Shown: positions 11,637 to 23,500 of the stretch, one piece after another
Layout of the letters: each line of letters starts with the position of its first letter
How positions within the stretch are numbered: the stretch's first letter is position 1
Source: Alloascoidea africana
Taxonomy: Eukaryota > Ascomycota > Alloascoideomycetes > Alloascoideales > Alloascoideaceae
Length of the DNA stretch: 64,000 bases
NCBI GenBank assembly: GCA_030581615.1
Contig: JAKTTT010000019.1
Location: forward strand, 296,872 to 360,871
Reading direction: 5' to 3'
Notes under the pieces: model-generated
What the model saw: the letters and a program-made list of their open reading frames with translations, nothing else
Told to the model about the DNA's origin: nothing
The model's database searches: none
Translations under genes and position numbers: made by a program

Positions 11637-11790
11637 ACGATATTGGCGTGGGGCTAATATCGAAGTCAAAGTATAGAAATCCTTATTGAACTACTCTTCT
11701 AAGTAAGGGGATATGGATGTCTTTATATACTGTTGCTAAGCCAATCTTCGGGAGGACTTAGCTAAGCTGAGACAGGAATATCCCGCTACA
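11637..11790 (+). repeat. Dispersed intergenic repeat, copy B (partner at 6245-6440)
   Basis: Right-hand partner of the 6245-6440 segment, sharing TATAGAAATCCTTA and CTTCTAAGTAAGG blocks. In the right-hand array it precedes the 12311 repeat, whereas on the left the order is reversed. Confidence 0.5.
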
Positions 11791-12310
11791 CGTGCACGTC
11801 TTTTCTTTTCTACTTAAACTATTCTTCTAACTCCTAATGATCGACAACTTGTCTAACCTGATCACCTTATCTCGTTAGCCAATGCGATTCAGTGACAAAT
11901 CTCCAGCGGCTCCTGAAGATGAAAGTAGCTTGGGGAACATGGTGTCGTTGAGAATAAATATGAGGATGAGGATGAAGATAAAGATGATTTACCAGGGTGC
12001 CGACTGTCAAGTGTGGCGACAAAATGAGAAGGGAAACGTGAAATGAGACAAGGAAACATGATTTCCGTTTCAAATTGATCTGTGTGTATATGGTTTTTTA
12101 CATTATAGCCCTATAATCTAACATGCTGTCCGTGATCGCACAGGTCTCATAGTGGGCAATTGATCTGTTGTTTTTACAACAGTTTTTATATTCCTGTTAC
12201 CCCCTGGTAACTACTTAAGAAGTCTAAAAGCCGCCAGGAAATCACCTTAGCTTCTAATCAACTTGCAGTTGATCCATTATCTTAAGGGTGCTTTAGAACG
12301 AGTAGTAGAA

Positions 12311-12440
12311 GAAAGGTTTAGCTGCTAGTTTTTGCTGTCTTACGAATATATAAGAAAGACTTGTTCAATTGTGGTCAAAAGTCCAAGCTCATCTTTGACC
12401 ATCTTTGTATCGTTTAATACAAATTAGATTCTACTTTTGG
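12311..12440 (+). repeat. Dispersed intergenic repeat, copy B (partner at 4467-4610)
   Basis: Right-hand partner of the 4467-4610 segment, with shared AGAAAGGTT, ATAAGAAAG, CCAAGCTCA and AGATTCT blocks in the same order and orientation. Confidence 0.55.
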
Positions 12441-13248
12441 AACAGCAACTATAATACTGGTGTTTTGATGATGACAACAATAGATCTGTGATTTTCAAAT
12501 TTAGTAGTCTATGAACTGAAATGGAATAAATTCAGTCTCTTGTGCTTAACAAAAAAGGGTAAGCGCCAAGTCAATAAAAGAAAGAACTCAACACAGAGTC
12601 TACTATGGTACTGTTAGTCCAATACAGAGAATTTTAGGTCTCTAAGACTATTTGTTTGATGGACCATTATCCTTGAACCCTTGGATCCGGACTAACCGAG
12701 CACTGGATCAAAATCAAAACGGGGGCGATTTGGCCATCATCAACTTATCTTTTTTTCATTTTTTATATTTTTTGGTTTGTTTTTCAAGACTCGTTCAAAA
12801 AGCATATGGATTCCGACGAAATTTATTTCCGTTTTGGGATATCTACAACAACGCCGCACTACAATAAGTTTTTGGCACATTTTCATTCCCCCCTTTATAG
12901 ATAAAAGGGACCACTTAAAAAAGAGATTACGAGGATACGAGAAGGAGGCGGAATGGATCAGGATGACAATTAGAAGTAGAATTTTAATAATGGTTGAAGA
13001 AACGACAGTTTAATGATTTTTTTGGGGTTTCAAAACAGAATCAGTGACATTTATGATTGAGTAAAAAGAAGATTGAAAGTGGAAAAGAGCGTTATTGGGC
13101 TTGCTGACTCAAACTTATGGGAATAGTACCCCAGCTTATAAGAAGGAAGTTGTTTCCCTTTTTTTGTTTCTTTCTTCTATTTACAAGGACACAGAAATCC
13201 TAATTAATTATCATCACATTTCTAATTCCAAGGTTATTGATATCAAAC

Positions 13249-14904
13249 ATGTTGTTTTTCAACAAAAACAAACAGACAAAAGAGAAAGAGAAAGAGAAAG
13301 AGAAAGAGAAAGAGAAAGAGGAGGTGATTACTACGAAGCCATCCGATCTCAGCGAAAACATTGATGTAGAGAAACAAACTACACTTAACGAGCCTGAACA
13401 ACAACAACCACAACAAGTTAAGGATGGGCGACCCGATGTGTTCAAATCATTCTTACACGAAGCCATGACAGTTGTTGTGTGTTTTATGGCCCCGGGGACA
13501 ATGGTAATGTCCAGTTCATCATTCGAGCTTTCGATCAAAAACATTTCCGAATATTTTGGGATTGTCGGGGGTCGATTAACGTGGGCGGTTTCCGGTATTT
13601 CTCTGGCAAACGGCGCATTTTTGCTGCTGCTTGGAGGGATTTCGGACCGGTTCGGACGCAAAAACAGTCTTGTGCTCGGGTATCTCCTGTTTACGATTTT
13701 CTCGCTTGTGGGCGGGTTTTGCACGAACTTCATCGCCATGAACGTTATGCGTGCGCTTTCTGGAGTTGTGTGCGCGGCTGTGGTGCCAGCGGGTGCGGGC
13801 ATTCTGGGAGCCACTTACACGCAGCCAGGCAAGCGCAAGAACATCGTCTTGTCTTCCTTCTCCGCCGGCGCCACGTTTGGCGTCGTGCTGGGGTACCTGG
13901 CCGGTGGGATCTGCTCCGAGTACATGTCGTGGCGGGAGATTCTCTACTTCTTTGCCATTGTGTATGCCGTGATGACGGTCATGGCGTATTTCGTGGTGCC
14001 GCCGGAGGTGGACCGGGAGATCGCGGCGCCGAAGACGTGGCGCGAGGCGTGGCCGGTAGTGCGCGAGCAGGACTGGGGCGGCGCACTTTTGGTGGTGGTC
14101 GGGATCGTGCTGTTTGTGTTTGCGCTGACCCAGGCGGGCAGCGAGGAGCGCGGGTGGAAAACTCCCTTCATCGGGGCTCTGCTCGCGGTCGGGCTGCTGC
14201 TGCTGATCGGGTTCTGCTGGTACGAGGCCCGGTTCGCGGCAAACCCACTGATGCCCATGGAGCTGTGGCAGATCCCCGATTTTGGGCTCTGTGTCGCAAT
14301 CATGTCCATCGGGTGGATGCTGTTCACCGGCGTGCTCACCTACTATCCGGTGCTGTACTTTCGGGAGATTATGGGTGAGCGGCCGTTGGTGGTGATGGGC
14401 TACCTGTTTCCAATGGCCGTGGGCGGGTTCGCTGTGAACTTGCTGGCCGCTCTCACGATGCACCGAATCCCCAGCAAGGTGCTCATTGTGGCTGCCACCG
14501 TCGGATTCACATCGGCCGCGCTGATATGGGCTCTAATGCCTATGGGAACGTCCTATTGGGCCATGCCCTTCCCAGCACTATTGCTAGTGGTGTTTGGGTC
14601 TGATCTTGGTTTCAACGTGGTGAACATTGTGATTCTCAATGCTGCACCCACAAAGTTGCAATCCACCGCTGTGGGCATCTACAACACAATGATCCAACTG
14701 GCGACATCCGTGGGACTTTCAGTCTCCGCTGCGATTGTGAATGGTGTGTATCCGGATTATGGAAAAGCATCCCATGGTGAAAGCGTCCCACTAGATCTCG
14801 ACCGCATTTTCTCCGGATTCCGTGCTGCATTCTGGTTCAGTTTTGGATGTGGATGCCTTGCAGTGGTTCTAAGTTTGTTTGTCAGAGTAGGTCGAGCTGT
14901 ATAA
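13249..14904 (+). CDS. DHA2-type MFS drug/borate exporter, Atr1-like, copy 2
   Basis: A 551-residue paralogue of the transporter at 8671, in the same orientation. The first ATG is 13249 (MLFFNKNKQ); the frame extends a few codons upstream without an ATG. The cytosolic tail holds a KEKEKE repeat encoded by an AGAAAG microsatellite (about 13278-13320), absent from copy 1. From about residue 65 to 440 the protein is almost identical to copy 1, including GGISDRFGRKNSL and the PGKRKN loop. Roughly 600 bp of the core shows no base difference by eye, whereas both ends differ often. This fits an old tandem duplication with recent gene conversion of the middle. Expected role is proton-coupled efflux at the plasma membrane. 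Confidence 0.88.
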   Translation: MLFFNKNKQTKEKEKEKEKEKEKEEVITTKPSDLSENIDVEKQTTLNEPEQQQPQQVKDGRPDVFKSFLHEAMTVVVCFMAPGTMVMSSSSFELSIKNISEYFGIVGGRLTWAVSGISLANGAFLLLLGGISDRFGRKNSLVLGYLLFTIFSLVGGFCTNFIAMNVMRALSGVVCAAVVPAGAGILGATYTQPGKRKNIVLSSFSAGATFGVVLGYLAGGICSEYMSWREILYFFAIVYAVMTVMAYFVVPPEVDREIAAPKTWREAWPVVREQDWGGALLVVVGIVLFVFALTQAGSEERGWKTPFIGALLAVGLLLLIGFCWYEARFAANPLMPMELWQIPDFGLCVAIMSIGWMLFTGVLTYYPVLYFREIMGERPLVVMGYLFPMAVGGFAVNLLAALTMHRIPSKVLIVAATVGFTSAALIWALMPMGTSYWAMPFPALLLVVFGSDLGFNVVNIVILNAAPTKLQSTAVGIYNTMIQLATSVGLSVSAAIVNGVYPDYGKASHGESVPLDLDRIFSGFRAAFWFSFGCGCLAVVLSLFVRVGRAV

Positions 14905-15547
14905 TAGGAAAAAAACAGTCCTTTAATCTAGATAAATACATAGAATTATATTCCATTATCATGAAATTGACATGTTACTACTAGAAAGTTTTCAAATTTT
15001 CGGGTTTATTTTACAAACATGACATGTGTCAGCTGTCAAACTCTGATTTGCAAGCACTGTTGTCCGGATAGTGTCGATATCAATGTCGGTGGAAGGAGGG
15101 TAACACCCATTCATAATTGGATCCCGTGATTTCCTACAAATAAAGGAAAAAGAAACGCACAGGGTAAAAAGCACGAATGCAACAGCAAAAGCAAGAGCAA
15201 AGTACAAACAGAATAGCTAATATTACTAGCACTAGAACCAGTTACTAGGAATCTGGCTCTTACACTAGATTGTGGCAATTAGAAACACCGAATGAATAGG
15301 TCTTTATCTTTTTTTCGCCTGGTGTCACCAAGGCAGGCCTTTCTTTTCTTTCTTGGCCCTTAGCCGCGCAAAAAAAACAATAAATAAACATGGGTGTGTG
15401 CGGCTATAAATAGCCCTCAAGGCTGGCAGTTTTCGAAATTGCACGGCGAAAAGCACCTCTTTAATTCCCTTTATCTCTCCCTTTCTTTCTTTCTTTCCCT
15501 CTTTCTTTCTTTCTCCTTCTTTTCCTCATATCTTTTTTGTTTACTTC
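14905..15547. other. Intergenic region upstream of the PH-domain gene
   Basis: AT-rich spacer. The first part repeats a GTCCGGAT...TGTCGGT...GGAGGGTAA block also found just after copy 1 (about 10339-10385), so the duplication also covered 3' flank. A TATAAATA at about 15404-15411 and a pure CTTT pyrimidine tract (15470-15535) precede the 15548 start codon. Confidence 0.5.
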
Positions 15548-18087
15548 ATGCCCATGACGGCCGCAGTATCGCAACCTTTTTCGTTTTCTGTGAATGATGA
15601 GTTCCTCCAGGGTTTGGAACGGTCATCTACAAATCTCAACGAGCAAGTTGAGGAGGAGGATCGAGATAATCAACTTGATGCACATCTCAACCCTCAGAAA
15701 CCGCCATCCCATACCAGATCTGTGTCTTCTCCTGTTGATCTGGAACCTCACCAGTCGACTCCTTCGAGATATAGCCATGGTCGTAAACCAAGACGAAGAC
15801 CAGTGCCCGGCTCAAGAACTCCTTCCCCGTCTGTTCCAGTTCAGCGGACATCCAATGACTATGATCGTGATCATGAACATTATGACCATGGTGGAATCGA
15901 ATCACGAATGGGACTCGAGGGTCTCGTCTCATCACCATCATCATCTAGTGCCAGTGCCAATGTCAGTGCCAGTGCCAGTGGCACAGCCCCAGGTATAGCC
16001 CCAGGCAATCTGGGGATACCATTGACAACGGCAGTGACTCCTCCACTCCCCGGCATGTCACCACTTCAACGTCAATATACCAGTTCGATCAACGATCTGG
16101 CAAATCTATTGGAAGAGGATGAGGCTGAAAGTATTTATAATGCACAGCCTGTTAAACAGAACTACTCGGCTTTGGAAGTTATCAGTCCGCCTCCGCCCCA
16201 GAATCAACAACAGCAGTATCAGGTTCAACCGCAGTCTCAACCTCAGTATCAATCGCAATCCCAATTACAAGCACAAGCACAAACACAAACACAAACACAA
16301 TTGTCCAAGGGAAATGGAGTTTACATTTCCAAAAACTCGAAACGGAGTTCCCTTAACGCAGCATATCCTCCTTCACTTGGTGCACCTCATGGAAGTTCTA
16401 CAGGGACAAGTATGGGGAATCGAGATAGTACGATAAGTGTTGCAGCGAGTACAAGTACAGGTACAAATAACAGTAACAGTAATAGTAATCGCAATTCGTA
16501 CCTTTCTCAATCACCTCCATCAGTACAAACTACAGGACAAGCACATTCTAGGAATTATTCCTTACCAGCGAGTGCATTTAGACAATTTTCAAATTCTCGA
16601 AAGTCTAGGGATTCAATGTTTTTTGCATCTTTGCAACTTCCAATTCGCACAGAAAGTCCAGAAGAAGAACCACAAGCACAGACACAAACACAAACACAAA
16701 CACAGAGGAAACGGTATTCCGCAATGCCTAGTTCCGTATGGGACGTTCCTCAGGATACGCCGACACAATTGATTCCTGTGATGACGATATTTGCGGCACA
16801 GCAAAGTCGGATTTATCAAGAGGGGAGCTTTATGTTGTTACCTGATCTTGTTGATAGTGAGTACTATATCACAACCAACATAATAGATGCAATTTTTTTC
16901 TTTTTTTTTTGGATATAATTAACATCCTATATTTAGATAAAACACCGGATAATCGAGAATGGACCCATGTTTTTGGTCGATTATCAGGATCAGATTTGAC
17001 AATGTGGACACAGGAGGAATCCACCACTGAAGCAGGATTTGAATTTGAACCCACACGGAATCAAAATCAAAATCTCAATCAAAATCCAACTTTTCTAAAC
17101 GTTTCAAGCATTTCGATCAAACCTTTTTCAAAGTTGGTTATTGGACAAGGGATTTTACACAATGTATTGTGTATTTCAACCTCTGAACATAATCGTTTCT
17201 ATCTTCAATTCAATACGGAGTCAAGTTTTGTTCGATGGCATGCTGCATTTAGACTTGCAGTTTTTGAATATACGAGTTTAAATGAGGCCTATACCGGTGC
17301 ATTACTTGCAGTTAAGGGGACACAAATTTATGATATTGAATCGTTATTGACATATTCAAGGTTTAAAAAGGGAGAATGGGTCAATGTTAAATTTGGTACT
17401 GGTGGATCCAAATGGATCAAATGTTGGGCTGTCATTACACCAAGTGCGAATTCTAATGGGTTTGGATTTGGTAAGATTCGGAAAAGATCCAAAAAGGAAA
17501 AATTGGGAAGTTTGAGATTTTGGAAAAGTGAAAAAAGTGAAGGAAGGAAGAAAGATTTGATAGGGGAGGTGAATTTCATTTATTCATGTTGTGCAATCTA
17601 TCCACAAAACAGTGAACTTGTGGATATTTCGAAATTGATTTCAATCGAGGGGGATATTTCTTACTATAGGAGGAATAGCAGTGGGGGTAGGTCAGTGGCC
17701 ACGTTTAATAGCATCGAGGTACTGCCCGAGGCACACGCTGCGGTTCAAGGAGTGGAAACAATGATTCGGTTTTTGCTTCCGATTTACAGTGCGTTCCATT
17801 TATATGGACGACCGGGGAAAATGGCCAGTGATAAGAGTGATCCACGATGTTTGCTATTTGGATTGCCTATGCTGCCCGCAACACAGTATTTGAGAGTTGT
17901 GGATGCGGTTGCGGTGATCCAGCAATACGCCGCGGATGGCAATGCTGATTTTGAGAATTGGAACAAGTACGAATGGTTCGAAGCGCTGAAAGAATTGCTG
18001 GCAGGCAAGATCCGGAATGAGGGATATACGGGGAGTGGGAATTTGGGTGAGGTGTTTGCAGCGAGTCTTGTTGTTGTGGACGGGTGA
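15548..18087 (+). CDS. Caf120/Skg3-like PH-domain protein, one intron
   Basis: Two exons, 15548-16856 and 16937-18087, give 819 residues. The intron (80 nt) starts GTGAGT and ends TTTAG with a TTAAC branch-like site 16 nt before the acceptor; phase is preserved (A|AT). The N-terminal half is low complexity (Ser, Gln, Asn; QAQTQTQ runs). The C-terminal half has a PH-like domain beginning at REWTHVFGRLSGSDL and ending RWHAAFRLAVFEY, then SLNEAYTGALLAVKG and a second PH-like segment around EWVNVKFG. This arrangement is that of yeast Caf120/Skg3, proteins of bud growth sites linked to Ccr4-Not. Function here is by family. Without splicing the frame would stop at 16918. Confidence 0.82.
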
Positions 18088-18364
18088 AGTCTTAACATTA
18101 CAATTAACATTAACATTGACATTATCATTATCATTAACATTAACAGTGACATAACATCGTACACTGTTATGCAGCGTCCGTGTAAACGAATACTCGTCTC
18201 TGATTGGCCCGCTGCGCCGTTGTGGTGCAGGCCCGGGGCGCCTCGTAAGCGCATAATTCGGGCAAAACCCTCTCGCTTGCAAATGCACATCTCCACCACT
18301 TTTCCTGACACCTCTGAAATCACCACCACCAACCAGAATTTCTGTTTTTGTGTTTTTTCTGCGA
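18088..18364. other. Short spacer with ATTAAC/ATTATC tandem repeats
   Basis: Between the PH-domain gene and the HMG-box gene. About 18095-18155 is a six-base ACATTA-type array. The rest is the presumed promoter and leader of the HMG gene; no binding site was recognised. Confidence 0.4.
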
Positions 18365-18949
18365 ATGCTCGAGTTCGTGGACTGGGACCAGGACCAGGAC
18401 GAGCTGCTGTCGCTGCCGCTTGCGGGCGCCAGTGAGAACGATCTTAACACGAATGATAGCGGTAGCGGTAGCGGCAGTGCGTCGCCGGAGACAGACTCGC
18501 TCTGGAGCAGTCATAGCTCGCGGTCAACGTCCAGTGCAAATTCCGTACTCACGAGCCCAGAGCCCAAAACCATGCTTTCGCAGTTTTCGTGTCCTGCTCC
18601 GACCACCTTGGGCTATGACAACGCTTCCAATGCGTATCTGGATATGGACTATGGGCTTGGTTTGGGTCTGGACATGGACATGGGCATGGAACATGACGGA
18701 ATGGGATTAGCATTGGGACTAGCACCAGGACTCTCGCTGGATCTACACTCGGAGCCTTTCTACGGGTCCGCGAACCCACTCCACCCTACGACGAATAGCA
18801 CAAGCGTTGATACCAAGCCTAGTGCTACTGGAACTGGAACAGGACCTGGAACAGGGACTGGGGCTGCTTCCGGGCGTGCGTTCAAACTGGACGAGGACGA
18901 TCTGGAGGTGTTCAAGTACTCAGCGCTGCTGTCCAGCGAGCTGAACCGC

Positions 18950-18980
<31 letters not shown>

Positions 18981-20023
18981 ACCCCATCCGGGATCGCCGC
19001 TCCGGGTTGTCTCTCAAGCGGCCGTTTCCCGAACCTGTGTCTATCGGCACCGGCACCAGCGCCAGCACCAGCACCACCGCTAGCACTAACTCTAACTCCA
19101 ACACCACCGCCAACTCCATCACCAACACCACCCCCACCACCACCACCACCACCACCACTGCGGACTCTCCCAACGAGAAACGCCCCCGGCTGAGTCCGCG
19201 GGTCAGCGCCCGTGGCGGCGCCCTGTGCTCCGGGCCCGGGCGGGGCACGCAGGCGCGGGCGAGGCGGCGCGAGTGGATCAGGCTTTCCCCGCTGGAGGGC
19301 CCGCGGCTGGACGCGATCCGGCAGCTGGCCCGCGGGCGGCAGGTGGACGCGCAGACGGTGCGGCAGGTGCTGCGGCTGTTCCAGCAGACGCGCGTCAAGG
19401 AGAAAGTGCGCCAGGCCATCCGCTACGGCATCACGGACCAGCTCAAGACGAGGGCGGGTAACCACTCGCTGGGCCTGGGCGTCGTGGCCCGCTGGTGCAT
19501 CGACGAGCGGGCCACCGACCGCTATCTGGAGGTGGTCACCAGCAGCGGCGAGGACATTGTTGACGATGGCGACGGCGATACGGTGGAAAACCCGCTGCTC
19601 TCCGTGTACCATCCGTGTTTGCTGGGCGGCGCTAAAAAGAGCGCCTGGACGCCTTCGCCGCCGAGCTCCAAAAAGGCAAAGTCCGAGACCTATGTGAAGC
19701 GACCTCTCAACTCCTTCATGCTCTACCGTAAGTTCCAGATCCAGGCCGCGTACATCTACGCCATTGCACAATCTGTCTCGATCTACGAATCCCAACAGAA
19801 GCAGAAACCAGAAACAAGGGATACTTTGATCTTGGACATTCCGAAATTGAACCATCAGAGTATATCCCAGGTGATTGCTCTTTTCTGGAAAACCGAGGAT
19901 GAATCCGTTAAAGCTGCTTTTCGTAGATTTGCAGTTTACGAAAAAGAACTACACCAACTTATGCATCCGGGGTATAAATACTGTCCACAAAAGAAATCCC
20001 TGGGTCATGAGCGAAAAGGATGA
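18365..20023 (+). CDS. HMG-box transcription factor, mating-type/Ste11-like class
   Basis: A 552-residue protein starting at the first ATG (18365). The N-terminal half is disordered, with Gly/Met/Leu-rich repeats, polyGln (about 195-205), a GTG repeat and a run of nine Thr. The C-terminus holds an HMG box of the MATA_HMG type: VKRPLNSFMLYRK, helix 2 around HQSISQVIALFWK, and the closing HPGYKYCPQKK. This class includes sexual-development regulators that bind DNA in the nucleus. There are about 25 extra residues (from SIYESQQKQ to ILDIP) between helix 1 and helix 2. A GTAAGT lies inside LYRK, so an intron is possible, but the frame is open without one. The middle segment REWIRLSPLEG...ARWCIDE is not recognised. 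Coding GC is very high from 18.4 to 19.7 kb. Confidence 0.75.
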
Positions 20024-20485
20024 TGATGATCCTATCCATCCATCCAAATTATTTATTTATTTATTTATTTATTGATCGATCTATTTATTTAACCTATTTA
20101 TTGATGTATTTATCATCCTGTTTTTGTCCCTTGTCTTATGCCATTGACGAAGATACACAAAACCCGTTCCATAGTTATTTATCATATCATATCATATCAC
20201 ATTATATTTATTATCTATTTATTTATTTATCGTTGGTTGTTGTGAATGCTCATTTGTAAAATCATTGATTGACTATACATTACAACTACTCAATATAAAA
20301 AAATTGTGAAGTTGGTTAACTATACTATCCATACTCGTAAATAACTAATGTGATAATAAAGACTGAACAAAATGACGCGCTAAGCGGTTATCTTTTATCA
20401 AAAAAAAAAAAAAAAAAAATGCTACATCAAAAAAAATAAAAGAAACATGTGTGAACAAACAAAAATAACGGAAATAAATGTATCG
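20024..20485. other. Convergent 3' region with ATTT repeats
   Basis: Spacer between two genes that end toward each other. It contains ATTT microsatellites (about 20047-20110 and 20205-20230), ATATC repeats and a long A-run at about 20400-20419, which can be read as T-rich 3' sequence of the minus-strand gene. No gene is seen. Confidence 0.5.
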
Positions 20486-20513
20486 TCAATAGTAATACTG
20501 GTTAGGATAATGC

Positions 20514-20553
<40 letters not shown>

Positions 20554-23500
20554 GATACGCTGCGTATTGTTGCTGTTGTTGCATCATTGCCATTTGTTGA
20601 TATTGTTGGTAATACTGCTGCTGTTGCTGTTGTTGATACTGATACTGATTCTGATATTGGTTCATATATTGATTTTGATATTGCGTTTGATATCCACCCG
20701 GCATGTAACTGCTGTGTCTGTTGTTCGCCATCTGAGCTTGAGCTTGAGCTTGAGCCTGAGCCTGAGCCTGAGCCTGTGGATACTGGATATGACTCTGCGA
20801 TTGCGACTGCCCGTGCGACTGTTGTCCTCCAGAACGACGATACTGCTGCTGTCCATCACTGGACCTGGCTCCAGGACGATAGTTCGTGTACGACCCATCC
20901 GCAGATTTAAAAGTCCGCGCAAACGTCTCGTTCACTTGACTCGTGGACCGCTGCTCTTTCTTCTTGGCCTGGAGCCCCGTAATCATCTCCTGGTAGTTGG
21001 CATACTCACCTTCACCCTGTGTCTGTGCCTGTACCTGTCTCTGCTGTTGCGGTTGCTGTTGCTGTTGTACTGACTGCTGCTGTGGGAACTGTTGCTGAAA
21101 CTGCTGTTGAACCATCGCTTGTAGCTGTTGTAACTGCAACTGAGTCTGATTTTGAGTAGAATTCTGAGCAGCATTCTGAGTCTGAGCCTGTTGAGCCATC
21201 GTGGTTGCCGAATTCATCCCCGCTAGAGGATTCGATGAACTGAAAACATGCTTCATATCATATTTTTTCATATTCTTTCTCGTATCAATCTCATCCAAAA
21301 GCGATCCCTTGCCACCGACCTGGGGTTCCTCCTGGATCTGATATCCACTGGTTGTCCCATTATACCCATACCCATGTCCCAAAAATTCCTTTTCCTTTTC
21401 CTTTCCCTTTTGCTTCTCCTTGACATTCCCATCTTCATCCTCCTCATACATATAATCATATTCATTCCGCGCCTGTCGTTGTGAATATATACCCTCTGTA
21501 CTATAAACCGAACTCGTAATACTTTCCGTGCGTCCTCCTCTTCTCCCATTGCTATCTTCACTACCAACAGAATCAAACCGTGACATTCGGCCCAAATTAT
21601 TTGCTTTTTTCCACTTATCCTCAGATGTCGACTTTCGTGCCTCCAATTCCTCCAACAAAGTTCTCCTCTTACCCGCGGAATTCGAAGAATCAACACGTTG
21701 TAGTTCCAAAGCATCCGCTGTGCTTTTCCGATTATGCTGACTCAACTTGTTTTCCTCCTTGTAATCCGAAACTGCCAATTCGTCAATCGATTGAACAAGT
21801 GTACTCATTCGCATGTTCATCTGCGTCTTTCGTCTTGCCTCCGGGTCGAAATTCCTCGCCCTTTTGATAAGTGGCACCGCAGGAACGTCCATCACAGAGT
21901 TCCTCGTCTCAAACCCTGTACTATCGTGGATTCTATCAGGCATTAGACTTCGATGCTTTACCCGAGACTTGGGTTTATCCTCTTCAATCTCGTTTTCATC
22001 CACGTCTCGACCATCCTCCATTGAACTATAAGGAATTTGTAAATCCTCGTTGAAATCATCATCCACATCCGACCCTAGAGTCGCAACATCACTATCAATG
22101 TCACTATAATTCTCCTCCACAATGATAATCTGATCCTTACGATATCGTGGATCATCAGGTTGTAACACGGGCTTCACCTCTTCTTGGGCACTTTGGTCCA
22201 TTTCGGGTACCTCCCCATTTCCCTCCGTTGTCTTAACCTTGGGACTCGTGTTGAAAAAAGCAGATACGTTATCATCGATGAACGAAGGTGAATTTGCCAA
22301 AATCTTTTGTGCACGTTTCTTCTCTTGCTCCATTTCTTCTCTCCCGCTTGTATCCGTATCAAAACTGGACTTGGATCCACCGGTGGATGGTGTTATGGGC
22401 ATGTCTCGAGGAATGCCATTTATACTAAACCTCGGGGTATGTGCACTCAGATTCAAATCGTTAACACTCCGGCTGTAAGCATGCTGCTGCTTTGCTACTC
22501 CCAGACCTCCAGATACAAGACCCAGATGCGACTGGGATTGCGAATGGACGTGCAAGTAGCCAGGCACGGGCCCCGGCGTCGAAGGCCCAGTGTCGGAGCC
22601 AGTGCCAAGGGCCGCTGGGGTTGAGTACTGACTCCAGCGATGGGTCCGGGCATTCAAAGGAAGCGGCGCGCTGAGAGGAGTCGGTGGTTTCTGGGCAACC
22701 TCCAGGGTCTGACCTACCTCTCCTTCATCGTTGTCTTGATCATAATGGAGCGGCAGACATGCGGACTTGGGTCTCTGTTTATCCTCGACGACTTGTGTCA
22801 CCACCAGCCCAGTTCCCGTCCCGGTGCCAAGGGCCTTTTGGGGGTTTGTTTCATGTTTTTCCAACGCGTCTTGAGAACCAGGCAGACCTAGAATTGAAGG
22901 AGGAGCTGATTTGGGAGGCTCGAATGAATGCTTGGCCAAGGTCGATGGATCAAGGGATATATAGGACTCTGCATATCCACTTGCTCTTCGAACATGAACA
23001 TTTTTATCCTCCTCGGCCTTTACTGCTTCTTCATTCTCGGTTTCAAAATTTTCAATTGTGATATTCATTGATTGAGGAACTTGAAGTTGGTTTGGATTTG
23101 GATTTGAATTTGAATTTAGATTTGGATTTGGAGTTGCATTTGAATTAGCTTTTGCTTGTATATCTTGCTCTTCTTGCTCTTCTCCTATTCCATTTCCTCC
23201 ATTTCCTACGTTCTTTTCTCCCCCCTCTTCCCCTGGTGCTGGTTCCGGTTCTTGGCCATTCGTCAAACGTTTTGGTGTGGGTTCTGGACTTGGTTGGAAT
23301 ATAGCAGCGTTGGAACGGAATGAAAACCTCGAAAACCTGCGTTTATGATGCTTGCTAGTCGGATCACTGGCATCGCTTGACGTGGATACAGAACTCGAAC
23401 TGGGCATCCCAGGCTCATTCTGCTCCAAAAGTGGATCATCTTCAGGATACAAATGGCTCATACGAATGACATGGCTAATTTCTCCAGGTCTTCGTCTTTC

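Larger units (their letters stand above)
10333..13248. other. Intergenic region between the two transporters
   Basis: About 2.9 kb with no gene that I can support. It contains partners of repeats found at 4.5, 6.3 and 7.8 kb, in a different order from the left-hand copies. Around 10861-11030 is a less AT-rich block with a TACTAAC string and a CACCGAGCGGTG inverted repeat, which I could not assign. The last 0.8 kb is the duplicated leader of copy 2. Confidence 0.45.

Noticed and set aside
19212-19697. Plus-strand 161-codon frame and minus-strand frames (219 and 311 codons) inside the HMG gene
   Set aside because: Shadows of a GC-rich coding stretch; Arg/Ala/Val-biased with no recognisable content.
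18365-20023. Idea that this is the mating-type locus
   Set aside because: The HMG type fits, but none of the usual neighbours (SLA2, APN2) is seen and no alpha-box gene is present; it may be another regulator of the same class.
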